A stretch of 64,000 nucleotides of DNA, taken from NCBI GenBank assembly GCA_019925095.2, contig CM034403.1, positions 4,903,690-4,967,689 on the forward strand, in the 5' to 3' direction. The position numbers and the translations under genes were made by a program. The stretch comes from Dendrolimus kikuchii (lineage: Eukaryota; Arthropoda; Insecta; Lepidoptera; Lasiocampidae). Positions 1 through 10,100 of this stretch are shown one piece after another (within the stretch, counting starts at the first letter, position 1; the number at the start of each line of letters is the position of its first letter). Below the pieces are notes generated by a model. That model had not been told where the DNA came from, searched no databases, and saw nothing but the letters and a program-made list of their open reading frames with translations.

Positions 1-480
1 CAAGATCTTCGTTCAAAAACGAAAAAGCGTCAAGAAACAAATAGTGAACTACCAACATCAATTATAATGCTTACACAGGCAGAACAAGAGGCGTTGGGCC
101 TTAAAAATGTTAGCTCAACAACAAATCATCAAGATTCTTTAGAATTTCTGCCCTTGGAACAAGAAAGTGTTCAAGAAGCTTTAAATAATGATATAGAGTC
201 TACAGCATCATACAGTGAAGTGGAATCACCACCAGAAATAAAAGTATTCACTAGATCTGTAACCAAAAATAAAAAAAATAAGAACAATATGAAAAATAGC
301 TCTAAGCACAAAAGCAATTGTGTATTTAACTGTAATATGCTAGCTGTACAAGAACAGAAAAAGCTTCAATTAAAAGAAGACTATTTAAGTTTCAAAAAGA
401 ATTATTTAAGACAAAAGTTAAAACTTATAAGAGAACAGACAGAAGCACTAAAGAATATAGCTAAAGAACTTTCTAAATAA
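1..480 (+). CDS. 3' end of an unrecognised protein, possibly MADF/Myb-SANT-like (partial)
   Basis: The reading frame is open from the first base to the TAA at 478-480, so the coding region enters from outside the window and the first ATG here (67) need not be the start. The visible 159 residues are hydrophilic: an acidic Ser/Glu-rich stretch, a Lys/Asn-rich basic stretch (about residues 90-105), and a C-terminal Lys/Leu/Gln-rich helix with coiled-coil character. This tail resembles the C-termini of insect MADF or Myb/SANT-like DNA-binding proteins, but the diagnostic N-terminal domain is not visible. It could equally be an unrelated nuclear protein or a domesticated transposon ORF. An AATAAA signal lies at 583-588. 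Confidence 0.5.
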   Translation, partial: QDLRSKTKKRQETNSELPTSIIMLTQAEQEALGLKNVSSTTNHQDSLEFLPLEQESVQEALNNDIESTASYSEVESPPEIKVFTRSVTKNKKNKNNMKNSSKHKSNCVFNCNMLAVQEQKKLQLKEDYLSFKKNYLRQKLKLIREQTEALKNIAKELSK

Positions 481-582
481 GTTCAAATGTCATCAAATTA
501 TATATGGACCATCAGACGAGTCTTAACAATATTAGGTGTTGGTGTGGAAAAGTCAGAAGGCACTGCCTTACTAGTGATAAAA

Positions 583-588
583 AATAAA
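583..588 (+). terminator. poly(A) signal of the left-edge gene
   Basis: An AATAAA hexamer lies about 100 bp after the stop codon at 480, in AT-rich sequence. Placement is right, but chance hexamers are common in this base composition. Confidence 0.4.
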
Positions 589-593
589 ATAAA

Positions 594-1288
594 TATTTGA
601 TAATACCTTTTTAAAGTATGGTGGCCATTTTAACAAACATTTAAACCTCGTGAATACTTCTATTCTCCTGTATTTCCATCTGTCCATTGTGTGATGTGTA
701 GGTAGGTATAAGGCAATTAGCTTCCCAAGGATCCCGCACCCATGTGCTGTGCACCTCAAGTACCTATATGTAACGACAGGTCTGTGAACAATCATTATAA
801 CTTGTAGCTGTTAATTGATGAATTGACCTTTTTTGCCAATTCACATAATTTTCAATGTTAGACATATTTAAAAGGTTTTTAATTCCTTATAAGGAATTCT
901 ATACTTCTACTCTTGTAACGCTTGCTTTTTCTGGTAATAAACTGAATCCTAAGTTCAACTTTAATATTTATAGAACCTATATTCCTATTGTATCGAGTCA
1001 TGAAAATTGGCTGCTTATCAAAGCAGTGTCATGGTTTGTAGCAGTCTACAATATTCATAGGCCAGAGGTATTAAACCTCATTGGGTACATACTTGTAGAC
1101 CAGCAGCTTGTGAATTTATCTTTCTTAAGTTTTACACTCTAACCACAGACTCTGCCTTAGTGACAGAGTGATTTTAGGAACTAGAGTGGCAGTGTCGCAT
1201 TTAGCTATTGCTCGCAGCTACAAGTCTGTGTAGATCGGCAGGTCGTTAGGAGCACAACATTCAAATTGGACTCCCACATGCTCATGAC
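594..1288. other. Intergenic stretch, nothing recognised
   Basis: It holds a 95-codon open frame on + (855-1142) with an AT-rich composition, no domain I recognise and no splice or neighbour support. I treat it as chance. Confidence 0.4.
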
Positions 1289-1302
1289 CTTGGCTATAAC
1301 AT

Positions 1303-1539
1303 ATATACATACATAACTTCACGCCAGTTTCCTTGCGGGGTAGGCATGTGCGTGCAACAGAGCGCCATTCGGGCTTATTCTTACACACCTCACTTGCTTC
1401 TTTGACATTCATAGCTCTTGTCATGCACACTGGTCTGTTCTTAAGGCTCCTGACATCACCTTCTGCTAGTACACAATCAATTTGATCATGGAAGGTGTGT
1501 CATTGCCTTCCACGACTTCTGCATCCATCCACTTTTGCA
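1303..1539 (-). mobile_element. RTE-type LINE 3' end, 5'-truncated, with target-site duplication
   Basis: Read on the minus strand it encodes the C-terminal tail of an RTE-like reverse transcriptase (KNRRACMTR-type and VCKNKPEW-type motifs), followed by a short 3' UTR ending in (ATGT)n. It is flanked by the identical 14-mer CTTGGCTATAACAT at 1289-1302 and 1540-1553, a target-site duplication that marks target-primed reverse transcription. Confidence 0.85.
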
Positions 1540-1695
1540 CTTGGCTATAACATTATCCTAAAACCAGAAAGAGTTAAAACATAAAAACTGCCATATAGGT
1601 AGTATGGATAATTCAACTCTAGAACTCTTCATTTGAATGTAAAGAAAAATAGTAGTGTTTTAAATTGAAAAATCAATTTGTGTTGTATGAAAATA

Positions 1696-1741
1696 CATAC
1701 ATACATACATAACTTCACGCCAGTTCCCTTGCGGGGTAGGC
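1696..1741 (-). mobile_element. 46-bp RTE LINE tail with 9-bp target-site duplication
   Basis: Only the (ATGT)n tail and the last roughly 30 bp of the RTE family are present on the minus strand. The 9-mer ATGAAAATA occurs at 1687-1695 and at 1742-1750, exactly flanking the insert. Confidence 0.75.
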
Positions 1742-1880
1742 ATGAAAATAAATCAATAATTATTTTTTTTATCCTTTTAAAATAAAATCGGTGAAGGCAT
1801 AATTATGCCTAAGACAGAATTAAGATTAATATGTAATGCCTGATTTCTAATCGCAACCCATCATTCAAAGTTTGGGTGAA

Positions 1881-2194
1881 TTTTTTTTTTATTGCAGGAG
1901 ATCAGCAGACAGGCAGAAGGCCCACTTGATGGAAAGCGGTTACCATCGCCTATGGACATTTGCAACAGCAAAGTTGCTACAAATGCGCTGTTGCTCTCTT
2001 AAGGGAGACTGGAACCTGGTCACTAATGCTGGAATACAACTGAAGGTTGTTATGGCGACATACTTTAGACCAGGGGTGGTAGCCATGCAGTCGGGCAAAT
2101 AGCCTACCACCTGGCTGTGGGTTGTTAAGTTGCCTTATACGACAGGCCGCCCGGCCGCAGGAAATTGTATTCATTCTCCATTCCTGCACGGATA
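1881..2194 (-). repeat. SINE-A copy, near full length
   Basis: Minus-strand copy of the roughly 310-bp SINE-A family. It has the ATCCGTGCAGG-type head at 2194, the AGTGACCAGGTTCCAG-type middle, and a tail ending in TGCAATAAAA (poly-T on + at 1881-1890). Confidence 0.85.
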
Positions 2195-2377
2195 TGATTT
2201 AAAAAACTAGAAACTATCCCAGTTTAAAATAGTCGAAAATTTAATTTCTGTATTGGCAACTTTGTAGCGAATTTTTTCAAAGGTTGTTTAATGAACTGGG
2301 ATGTTCTTTAAAATTAGCCCAGAACTTTTTAAAAATAATATCCATGTTTGGTGGGTACTATAAAGATTCTGATGCCA

Positions 2378-2546
2378 TGTCCTAAATCTTACCAACTATA
2401 CATTTGCCTTACTATCAGTTGAAATTTGACATAGCTCTAAACAAGTAATGTTAAAATTCAACCGATGGACGATGGTAAGACAAGTAAATGAATAGTAAGA
2501 TTTTAAATAAATAGTGTATTATCTATTATAGTAAGATATAGGAACC
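2378..2546. repeat. Short MITE, GGTTCCTATATCTTAC family
   Basis: About 170 bp with terminal inverted repeats built on the GGTTCC...ATCTTACTAT motif and an inner CAAGTAATGTTAAAATTCAACC block. The same arrangement recurs at 2612-2720, 28029-28153 and 50606-50985. Confidence 0.6.
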
Positions 2547-2611
2547 GGACATTATCTTAATTTTTTTTTTTTAAATTTTAACTTACCTTAAAATTTATAA
2601 AAATTTGACGT

Positions 2612-2720
2612 AAGCTTTGGAGCTTATGTCAATTTTGTATAAATTATACTTGTTTGGACAAGTAATGTTAAAATCCAACCGATGATAGGACAAGTGCATG
2701 AAAAGTAAGATAAAGGAACC
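2612..2720. repeat. Short MITE, second copy of the GGTTCCTATATCTTAC family
   Basis: It shares the CAAGTAATGTTAAAATCCAACC block and the GTAAGATA-AAGGAACC end with the copy at 2378-2546. The left end is worn. Confidence 0.5.
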
Positions 2721-3180
2721 GGCGACAGGTACTAATTATTTCGTCTATTCTGGTTGCTAATTTCTTGAAAAAACGTACAATTTAAAATTATTTAAGAAGC
2801 CTGGTTCGGTATCCTGCAGTGCAGAAATGCGGTGGGCAGATTGCAGACACTTAAAAGAGTCTTTCTGCTCGGTGTTGCCAGATGCTATGTAGGCTGCAAC
2901 AACATTTACAATCCTGCATTACGCGGCGGTCTGACACGCAGGATAGCGAATAGGGTCTTAAATTTTGTTCCAAGTATCCATATTAGTTTGTGTTCCATTA
3001 CTTCCATTTGCTTTTATGTAATAATGTTTTACTTTTCTATTCTTCTTTGTTTATTCCTTTATTGTTATTCTTGTTGCAATAGAATAGTTTAACCCTATTC
3101 ATTAAAAACCCTATTGTTTAGAATAAAATCACATATCAATTTTAATTTTTTGGTCAATTTATGTTTCATCTTTTGCCGTA

Positions 3181-4107
3181 ATGAGTGTTAATAATAACAA
3201 GTATAGTAATTTTGTGAAGCCATCATCATCTGAAAGTGAAAATACGGAAACTCGTGATACTATTACAATAAGTGGTAATGAAGCACGAGAACTGTATTTA
3301 GAAGAAATCCAAGACATACCAGACCACACAAAACAAACGAAAGTTCAGCTTAATCAACAGAAAAGAAGCAGGAAAGCTACAAGAGAATTACATTTATCTG
3401 ACAAAGAGCTCTTCCTGACAGTGCAAAACAATGATGTCAATACACTTATCGAAGTCTTGGATAATTTTCCCGACAAAATAAGGACAGTAGACAGCTATGG
3501 GTGGAGTCTCTTAATGATTGCTTGCCAGGCAAATTCAATTGAAACAGCAAAAGAATTATTAATTAGAGGAGTTGATCAATCCATAAGGGATAAGGCAGGT
3601 AATTCAGCTCAAAGTCTAGTTATCAAGAGCAGAAATTTTGAACTAATTCATTTACTCTTAGATCACAGGACTCACAGGCATAATGAAAACCCTGATTTAC
3701 AATCAAAAGGAACTGTTAAAAAAAGAGAAGAGTTTACCTGTGAAGTATGTGACAACAAAGTGTTTTCTGACAAAATTGAGCATCTTTCTTCAACAATACA
3801 TAACATAAATATGAGTAAAGGCAAGATAATACCAGCCAACTATGTGATACCATCATCAAATAGAGGATATCAAATAATGTTAAAGGCTGGTTGGAACAAA
3901 GAGTGTGGTTTGGGACCAGATGGCTCTGGAAAGAGATATCCCCTCAAAAGTGTTCAGAAAAAGGATAGGAAAGGCCTTGGGAGTGATAAAAGAAAGGTAG
4001 AAGAACAAAAAGAAGCCACATTTAAACATAAGCACAGAAGTATTTTAAATAAGGAATATCATGAGAATAAACTGATGGAAATAAATTTTAGAAGACAATT
4101 TTACTAA
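3181..4107 (+). CDS. GPANK1: G-patch and ankyrin-repeat protein, GPANK1 homologue
   Basis: A single-exon frame of 308 residues. Visible domains in order: an acidic, Ser-rich N-terminus (1-70); an ankyrin segment (about 104-163; YGWSLLMIAC, then ELLIRG and HLLLDH helices); a C2H2-like pair (Cys187, Cys190, His201, His207); and a G-patch (about 227-270; GYQIMLKAGW...GLGPDGSG...KDRKGLG). A basic, Lys-rich tail follows. Ankyrin repeats followed by a C-terminal G-patch is the GPANK1 (BAT4) architecture. G-patch proteins usually bind RNA or activate DEAH helicases, but the role of this one is poorly known. The ATG at 3181 is the first in frame, after an AT-rich 5' region. The gene is convergent with the carrier gene at 4779-5675. 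Confidence 0.88.
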   Translation: MSVNNNKYSNFVKPSSSESENTETRDTITISGNEARELYLEEIQDIPDHTKQTKVQLNQQKRSRKATRELHLSDKELFLTVQNNDVNTLIEVLDNFPDKIRTVDSYGWSLLMIACQANSIETAKELLIRGVDQSIRDKAGNSAQSLVIKSRNFELIHLLLDHRTHRHNENPDLQSKGTVKKREEFTCEVCDNKVFSDKIEHLSSTIHNINMSKGKIIPANYVIPSSNRGYQIMLKAGWNKECGLGPDGSGKRYPLKSVQKKDRKGLGSDKRKVEEQKEATFKHKHRSILNKEYHENKLMEINFRRQFY

Positions 4108-4252
4108 TCAATTTGTTTTAATTCTTTCAACAATTTCTTGCCCTTTTATCTTTACTAGAGTTTTACTTACCAACCAAACCTTAGTAAGTAACCTTATTTT
4201 ACTTACATAAAAACATACTAATTAGGTTTTTATTTTTTTAGAGTAACCTACG

Positions 4253-4258
4253 AATAAA
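4253..4258 (+). terminator. poly(A) signal of GPANK1
   Basis: AATAAA lies 145 bp after the GPANK1 stop codon, between the two convergent genes. Confidence 0.45.
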
Positions 4259-4514
4259 ACTTAGTATATATATATATATGTAAACCTTCCTTAAAAAATT
4301 ATCTAACTGATGGTGAAAACTGGTTAAAAATATGTTGAGTGGTTTAGGAGTTAGTAGATGTATATATACAGACAGATGCAGAAAGCAATTGTTAAATACT
4401 GTGTAAAGATTGCTAGTTATTTACAAATTAAGTGTATTAGGTAAATTCTTTGGGTTTTTGTTATTTCTATATGCAAATATTGAAATAATACAATTAGAGA
4501 TTTAAAGTAATAAT

Positions 4515-4520
4515 TTTATT
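4515..4520 (-). terminator. poly(A) signal of the carnitine carrier gene
   Basis: AATAAA on the minus strand, about 260 bp past the stop at 4779. The convergent 3' UTRs would be separated by roughly 250 bp if both signals are used. Confidence 0.4.
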
Positions 4521-4778
4521 AAAGCAAGCAATTGTGATATTTTCGATTATGAAAATTCTAATTGTCATGTTTTCATTGAAATTAAATTCTAAAACAGATT
4601 ATAAAAATATATTTCTCACATACAAACAACCTTTGTTATTCTTACTCTAGGTCCATAAAGAATACTTTGATGAGGGAGATTTATACATTTTCAATACTAT
4701 ACAACTTATTCCTTAAAGCTAATGATTGATTTTTTCAACAATATTTATCTACTTATTTTTATAATGTGATTTTAGTTA

Positions 4779-5675
4779 TCAAAGATTAGGTGCCACCCAG
4801 TCTAGAAATTTAACAGCCAATTCAAAACCTACAAAGCAGGCTGCATTGGCAGGGAATGCTCTAATCATGACTGGAGTCACACCTTTATAAAGAGCTGTTG
4901 GTCCTTCTCGATCCATTAGCTGCCTGAATACATCCCTCATTCCATTTGGATATGTGCCTTCAGGAGCAGTTTGCAGTCTGCTTTTGAGAACATCAGCTGG
5001 CATGCCCACTAGCCAGTTAGCTATACCAGCACAGCCACCAGCCATTATGGTTGCAAAGAACTTCCACTTATTGCTGGCATCTTCTTGTACAAGCACTTCT
5101 TTCACCCATTCATAAGTCATAAAATACATGCCACTGGCTGGCACATCTCTTAAAATAGTGGCTACACTACCTTTATAGATGCTTCTAATACCTCCCTCTG
5201 AGTATAGCTGTCTGGCACAGTCCACCATGCCATTGTACTTCTGAGGCACGTTTCCACCTTGCTGAATTTGCAATAAACACTTGATACGTTCTCCTGGCGC
5301 CATGATAGATGTAGTGAATATACCAGAGAACGCACCTGCCGCAAACAGCTCGCCTTTTGTTAGAACTTGATTCTCATCGCTCTTAATCAACTTCTTGCCG
5401 AGACCGAAGCCGAAAAAGCTAATTGCAAAAATAGGTGCGACGCCAGTGAGAGGTGCCGACATACCCTTGTAGAGACCTCGAAACCCTTCTCTTTGCACTG
5501 TTTTCTTGAAGCAATCCCATGTGCCAGCATACAGCGCGACCTCGCCTGGTTTAGGAACGGGCATAGTTTGTAATCTCACTTTAATTGTGTCCATAGGATG
5601 TCCTGATAAAACAGTACAAACTCCACCAAAACCCCCACATAAGAAATATTTAACGGGGCTACTTTTCTCGGACAT
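4779..5675 (-). CDS. colt: Mitochondrial carnitine/acylcarnitine carrier (SLC25A20, fly congested-like trachea)
   Basis: A single-exon frame of 298 residues, the usual family length. Three repeats each carry the mitochondrial carrier signature: P27-x-D29-x-x-K32, P127-x-E129-x-x-K132 and P226-x-D228-x-x-K231. The second signature is the [11 protein letters not shown] form and the third the [14 protein letters not shown] form, both typical of carnitine/acylcarnitine carriers. The substrate-region RDVPASG (R176-D177) is also present. The protein sits in the inner mitochondrial membrane and exchanges acylcarnitine for carnitine so that long-chain fatty acids reach beta-oxidation. The ATG at 5675 fits the family start. 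No break or missing key residue is seen. It is divergent from SMARCAL1, about 1.1 kb apart. Confidence 0.95.
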   Translation of the reverse strand: MSEKSSPVKYFLCGGFGGVCTVLSGHPMDTIKVRLQTMPVPKPGEVALYAGTWDCFKKTVQREGFRGLYKGMSAPLTGVAPIFAISFFGFGLGKKLIKSDENQVLTKGELFAAGAFSGIFTTSIMAPGERIKCLLQIQQGGNVPQKYNGMVDCARQLYSEGGIRSIYKGSVATILRDVPASGMYFMTYEWVKEVLVQEDASNKWKFFATIMAGGCAGIANWLVGMPADVLKSRLQTAPEGTYPNGMRDVFRQLMDREGPTALYKGVTPVMIRAFPANAACFVGFELAVKFLDWVAPNL

Positions 5676-5994
5676 TTTCGTTTCGTAAATTCGTTCGCAG
5701 GGAAAAGGATTTTTGTGACGACAAAAAACTAGTTCTTTGACTACTAAGTAGATTATTCTTCAAGTCTAACAAGTTTTAACGCATAACAGCTGTTTATCAA
5801 GATTAAAATTTAAATGTCAAAGTCCAATTGCATTCCATTACACATAATTTAAGATTTTATTATGTTGTAGGTTGTGTATTCTATAAATTTTACGAAATTC
5901 TCATTTGAAAGCTTTAGAACTGATATATATAATAAGCGTTATTATACGAATTGAGCAATAAAAAGGAATAAGCTGTATACATTCGACAATTTCT

Positions 5995-6308
5995 ATCCGT
6001 GCAGGAACGGAGAAAGTATACAATTTCCTGCGGCTGGGCGGCCTGTCGTAAGAGGCGACAAAACAACTCACAGCCAGGTGGTAGGGCATTCACCCGACTA
6101 GATGGCTACCACCCCTGGTCTAAAGTATGCCGCCATAACAACGTTGAGTTTGTGTTCCGGCATTTGTGACCAGGTTCCAGTTCCCTTAAGAGAGCAGCAG
6201 CGCATTTGTAGCACCTTTGGTGTTGCAAATGTCTATAGGCGATGGTAACCGCTTTCCATGAAGTGGGCCGTCTGCCTGTCTGCTGAACTCATGCAATTTA
6301 AAAAAAAT
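5995..6308 (+). repeat. SINE-A copy, near full length
   Basis: Head at ATCCGTGCAGGAACGGAG, internal GTTCCGGCAT and GGTTCCAG blocks, and a tail ending in TGCAATTTAAAA. It sits in the shared promoter region of two genes. Confidence 0.85.
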
Positions 6309-6536
6309 ACATTTTACTATTAAAAATATAAAAAGTTGTAAAAATACCCTCAGTGTGAAGAAAAAATATACCTATTATGAATGATTTTTTATTAGATCAT
6401 AGCAAAAAAAGTACATTGTGTCCAGTATGTAAAAATTATTTATAAAAATTGTATTTTTTGTATCGTAATATTTTTTAAAACTACATACGACATAACACTG
6501 TCAACTGTCATTACTGTGTTGAGTGTTGTCAAATAC

Positions 6537-6696
6537 GTAGTATCCATAGTAGTTTGTGAATGTAATGTTATTGTCGTAGTATCCATAGTAGTTTGTGGTT
6601 ATTGTATTCAAATTCTTTTTTCTCGTATTTTGTGATATTTTCAAGAAAGTTGAAAAGTTGTAATAATAATATACATAGTATCCATAGTAGTTTGTG
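6537..6696 (+). promoter_or_regulatory. Three copies of a 22-bp motif upstream of SMARCAL1
   Basis: The motif GTAGTATCCATAGTAGTTTG (plus TG) occurs at 6537-6558, 6576-6597 and, with one or two changes, 6675-6696, all in the same orientation, 88-247 bp before the start codon. It could be a promoter or 5'-UTR element, or a decaying minisatellite. Confidence 0.5.
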
Positions 6697-6783
6697 ATAA
6701 TAATCATTCAGCTTTCATTATGTAGTGAAAGTATATTAAAGAAATTTAAAACTTTAATATTGACTGTAACTGGATGTTTAAAA

Positions 6784-7117
6784 ATGTCGTGTACTAAAGA
6801 AGAAATTGAAAGAAAACGTCTAGCTGCAATTCAAAAAAGACAAAGCAAATCGAGTAGTCCTTCCAAACCGAAAAGTACTTCCTTAGAAAGCTTCTCGATA
6901 TCCCAATCTAAGATTGGACCCATAAAGAACTTTCCAAATACCTCGCTGAATACATTCCATCCTTATTCAAGACGGGAACAGGAGAACACAGTTGGTGTAG
7001 GAAAAGTTGTTAGTGGCACAGTTTATTTAATATCACACGAAAGATTTGAAGTTAATCCATCAGAATTTTGCACTCCACTAATAAATATATTTAAAAGTAT
7101 ACCATCTAGAAGCTATG
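6784..7117 (+). CDS. SMARCAL1: SMARCAL1 exon 1: RPA-binding motif and start of HARP domain
   Basis: Residues 5-22 (KEEIERKRLAAIQKRQ region) match the N-terminal RPA32-binding helix of SMARCAL1. A Ser/Pro/Lys-rich linker follows, then the HARP domain begins near residue 68 (VGVGKVVSGTVYLISHERFEV). The ATG at 6784 gives the family N-terminus, and the in-frame upstream ATG at 6694 would add an unlikely Ile-rich extension. The donor is TATG|GTTAGT, phase 1. Confidence 0.9.
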
Positions 7118-10100
7118 GTTAGTTATTCATATACAAATTTAATAATTTTAATTTCACTTATGTACACTGATAATATCGCGTTGGAAAAAGCGGACAGGGG
7201 CGCCTGATGTGAATTGTGGATGGGATTTCTTGAGATTTGCCATGCTATCTCCTCTAGGTCCTGGTAAATGGAATAGACTCAAAATATGTCAGCTTGACTT
7301 AATAAGGGATGAAATGTATGTTAATGGTCTAATATAAGGTGTTCCAATGACTATACAAAGTGGAAAAGTAGACCCTGAGCTCCAAAAAGCATGCTCCTAA
7401 CACATCTGGGATTTAACATAATTATGTTATTTGTGCAAAAGGGGATGGATGCAGAAGTCGTGGAAGGCCACGACACACATTCCATGATCAAATTGATCAT
7501 GTACAAGCAGAAGGTGTTGTCAGGAGCCTTAAGAACAGACGAGCGTGCATGACAAGAGTTATGAATGTGAAAGAAGCAAGTGAGGTGTGTAAGAATAAGC
7601 CTAAATGGCACTCTGTTGTTCGTGCCTACCCCATAAGGGAACTGGCATGAAGTTATGTATGTATGTATGTATGTAATGTCTCACTGTTCAGCCTGGGCCT
7701 CCTTATTTTTAGGGTTCGTCCAACATCATATCCATATAGTGTACCCAAATCAATTGTGTACACTATATGGATTGCCTTGTAGCTTGAGTTATATGACATA
7801 TATACAGATGAATTTTTCAAGTGGGTGTTCAGGACCAAATCCTCAACTATGTTAGATTAAAAAAAAAATATATACCTATGTTATACCAAATCATAGTGTA
7901 GCCTGTGAGGATCAATTTTTGTGAAAGAATGTCAAATGGCAAATCTATTGAAGTGTTGTTTTTGAACAAAATGTTCCATTTTCCATACATTAATTAAACA
8001 TCAAATTGCACCGGCTATTGGACCGCAACTCATTTGGACGCAATCAATATTTAACCATTGATTGATTTGATGGATTGGGGTTAAATCATGTGCCTTTGGA
8101 ATGTTAAGTTATAGATGCCTATTACATATAGAATAATTTTCATCATAACCATATTGAATAAAATGATGTGAGGTTTAATTAATCTATGGTAAATAGATAA
8201 TTTTATTAAAAAACAACTCTTTCTCTTGGGTTGCCATTTGACATAATGTTAATAATATAATTTATATTCATAATAATTTACTCAAATTACGCACTCGCCT
8301 ACAAGCAGTATAAGGTGTTCACAACTTCAACATCAGGCATTGTAATAAACTGATATTGCCTAATGATTTTTGTAATCTTTTAGATTACAAAAACTATTGT
8401 CTTCTTTCTTGGGGGTGGGTATATGCTTCTTCAATGAGATTCCGAGTAAAATGTTAGATCTGCCATTCACTAAATTAAAAACCAAATTAAAAAGTATCTT
8501 GCAAAAAAGAGATACTACACTATTGAAGAATACTTAAATTTCAAAACTTCATTTACATAGCAGCTCACTCCAACCTCTTATACTATATTTTGTATATCAT
8601 TTTTATCTTGCCAGGCTTGTAAGGGATTTAAGGAGATATCATGCAGCTTAAAATTTTAGTATGTCATGGCATTATTATAACTATAATAATATTTTCCTTT
8701 CCTTTTATTGTGTCTTTGTCTTATTGAATATGCACTGTTTGCTACAACTCCATTAATTTCTCAACAGTAATTCTGTAAAGTATTTTGCATAAAACTTACA
8801 AAAAAAAGAAGTTGAGATATAAATAGAATAAAAAATATAAAGAACAACAATTTAGCTAGACGTGTTGGTTAGTTGGGGAGTTTCTTGCCGCTTCTTCTCC
8901 TTAACAGCAATAACATGTTGCGAAGTGGTGTACGAGTACATAGATTAGGAAGTAAAATTAAATTTTAACTTATATGTATGACCTTCAGAAAGTGTTCTCC
9001 AGTGCAACTTATATTGAATAAAAAGTTTTGAGTTTTGACATTCTTTTACAGAAAGTGATCATTATAAGCTACACTATGACTTGGTATAATAATACATGTG
9101 TTTATTTTTTCACAATCAGTCAATTTGATTCTTGACAAGGGTAATTGATTTTTCAAAAATCTAATGTTACCATTTTAGTTTTTGTCAAAATTGACCTCGA
9201 GACTCCTTTGAATGTTTTTCGCTATTTAGTATAGTTTAGAATTTGGTCCTGAACGTCCACTTGAAAAATTCAGCATGTTATATACCACATCAGTTATCTC
9301 TATGTACAGTCTGTATTACAATATTTTCTTTCACTGTCACCATGTTGTAATTTTAAGAAGTATGTACTTTAAGTTAGAAAACTTCTTAAGTGGTGCAAGG
9401 TTACCAGTTAGTATCTGTACCGAGCTCTTTTTGAAAATCGATTTTTAGACTCAAGTATATTACCTACAGAGTTATCACTGCTATTTCAGATGCCAAATCA
9501 AAATTGTGGAACTTTTCTATTGATGATTATCAAGAACTGATGTCCAAGATTGCTCCATTAGCTCCACACATTGTCCTTGGAGCAATACCAGCTTATGTAC
9601 TAAAAGTAAGTTCATGGAATTTTTTTTGTGTTGTCTTCCTACTCTCACTCTATTATTAGTCATGGTTGAATGATTAGAAAGAGACAGATTAGCTTATCTT
9701 GCCTATTTTAATATCAGATAATTTGCCTCTTCAGCAATGTGGTATCTTGAAAAGTGAAATTTTAGAGTTTTTTAATCTTCAATGAATAGTTGTTCAATTG
9801 TATTGAAACGAATAGTTGTTTTCAGTTCTTTTTAAAAGATACCACTTTATTCATTTCGATACAATAATTTTTTTAAAAGTTAAATAAACTCTTCTAAAAT
9901 TTCAATTTTCGAGATAACAATTTATTGAAGCAAATAAGCGATTTACTTTGGGATAAATGGCCCACTTGCAGAAACGGAGAAAGAATACAATTTCTTGCGG
10001 CCGGGCAGCCTGTCGTAAGAGGCGACAAAACAACCCTCAGCCAGGTGGCGGTAGGGTATTTCCCGGTCTGGTTAGCTACTTCTCCTGGTCTAGAGTATGC

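Larger units (their letters stand above)
5676..6783. promoter_or_regulatory. Divergent intergenic region between the carrier gene and SMARCAL1
   Basis: It must contain both promoters. Beyond the SINE-A copy (5995-6308) and three 22-bp repeats near the SMARCAL1 start, I see only AT-rich sequence with no clear TATA box for either gene. Confidence 0.4.
7118..9489. other. SMARCAL1 intron 1
   Basis: It contains an RTE tail (7434-7674), an inverted-repeat element (about 7811-9271) and, inside that, a LINE-tail repeat (8690-9045). No coding exon is visible. Confidence 0.6.

Noticed and set aside
571..1142. 74- and 95-codon open frames right of the left-edge gene
   Set aside because: AT-rich, no domain, no splice support and no neighbour logic; consistent with chance.
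1872..2189. Many 60-113 codon frames such as MESGYHRLWTFATPKVLQMRC
   Set aside because: They recur wherever SINE-A occurs, on either strand; they are SINE sequence, not proteins.
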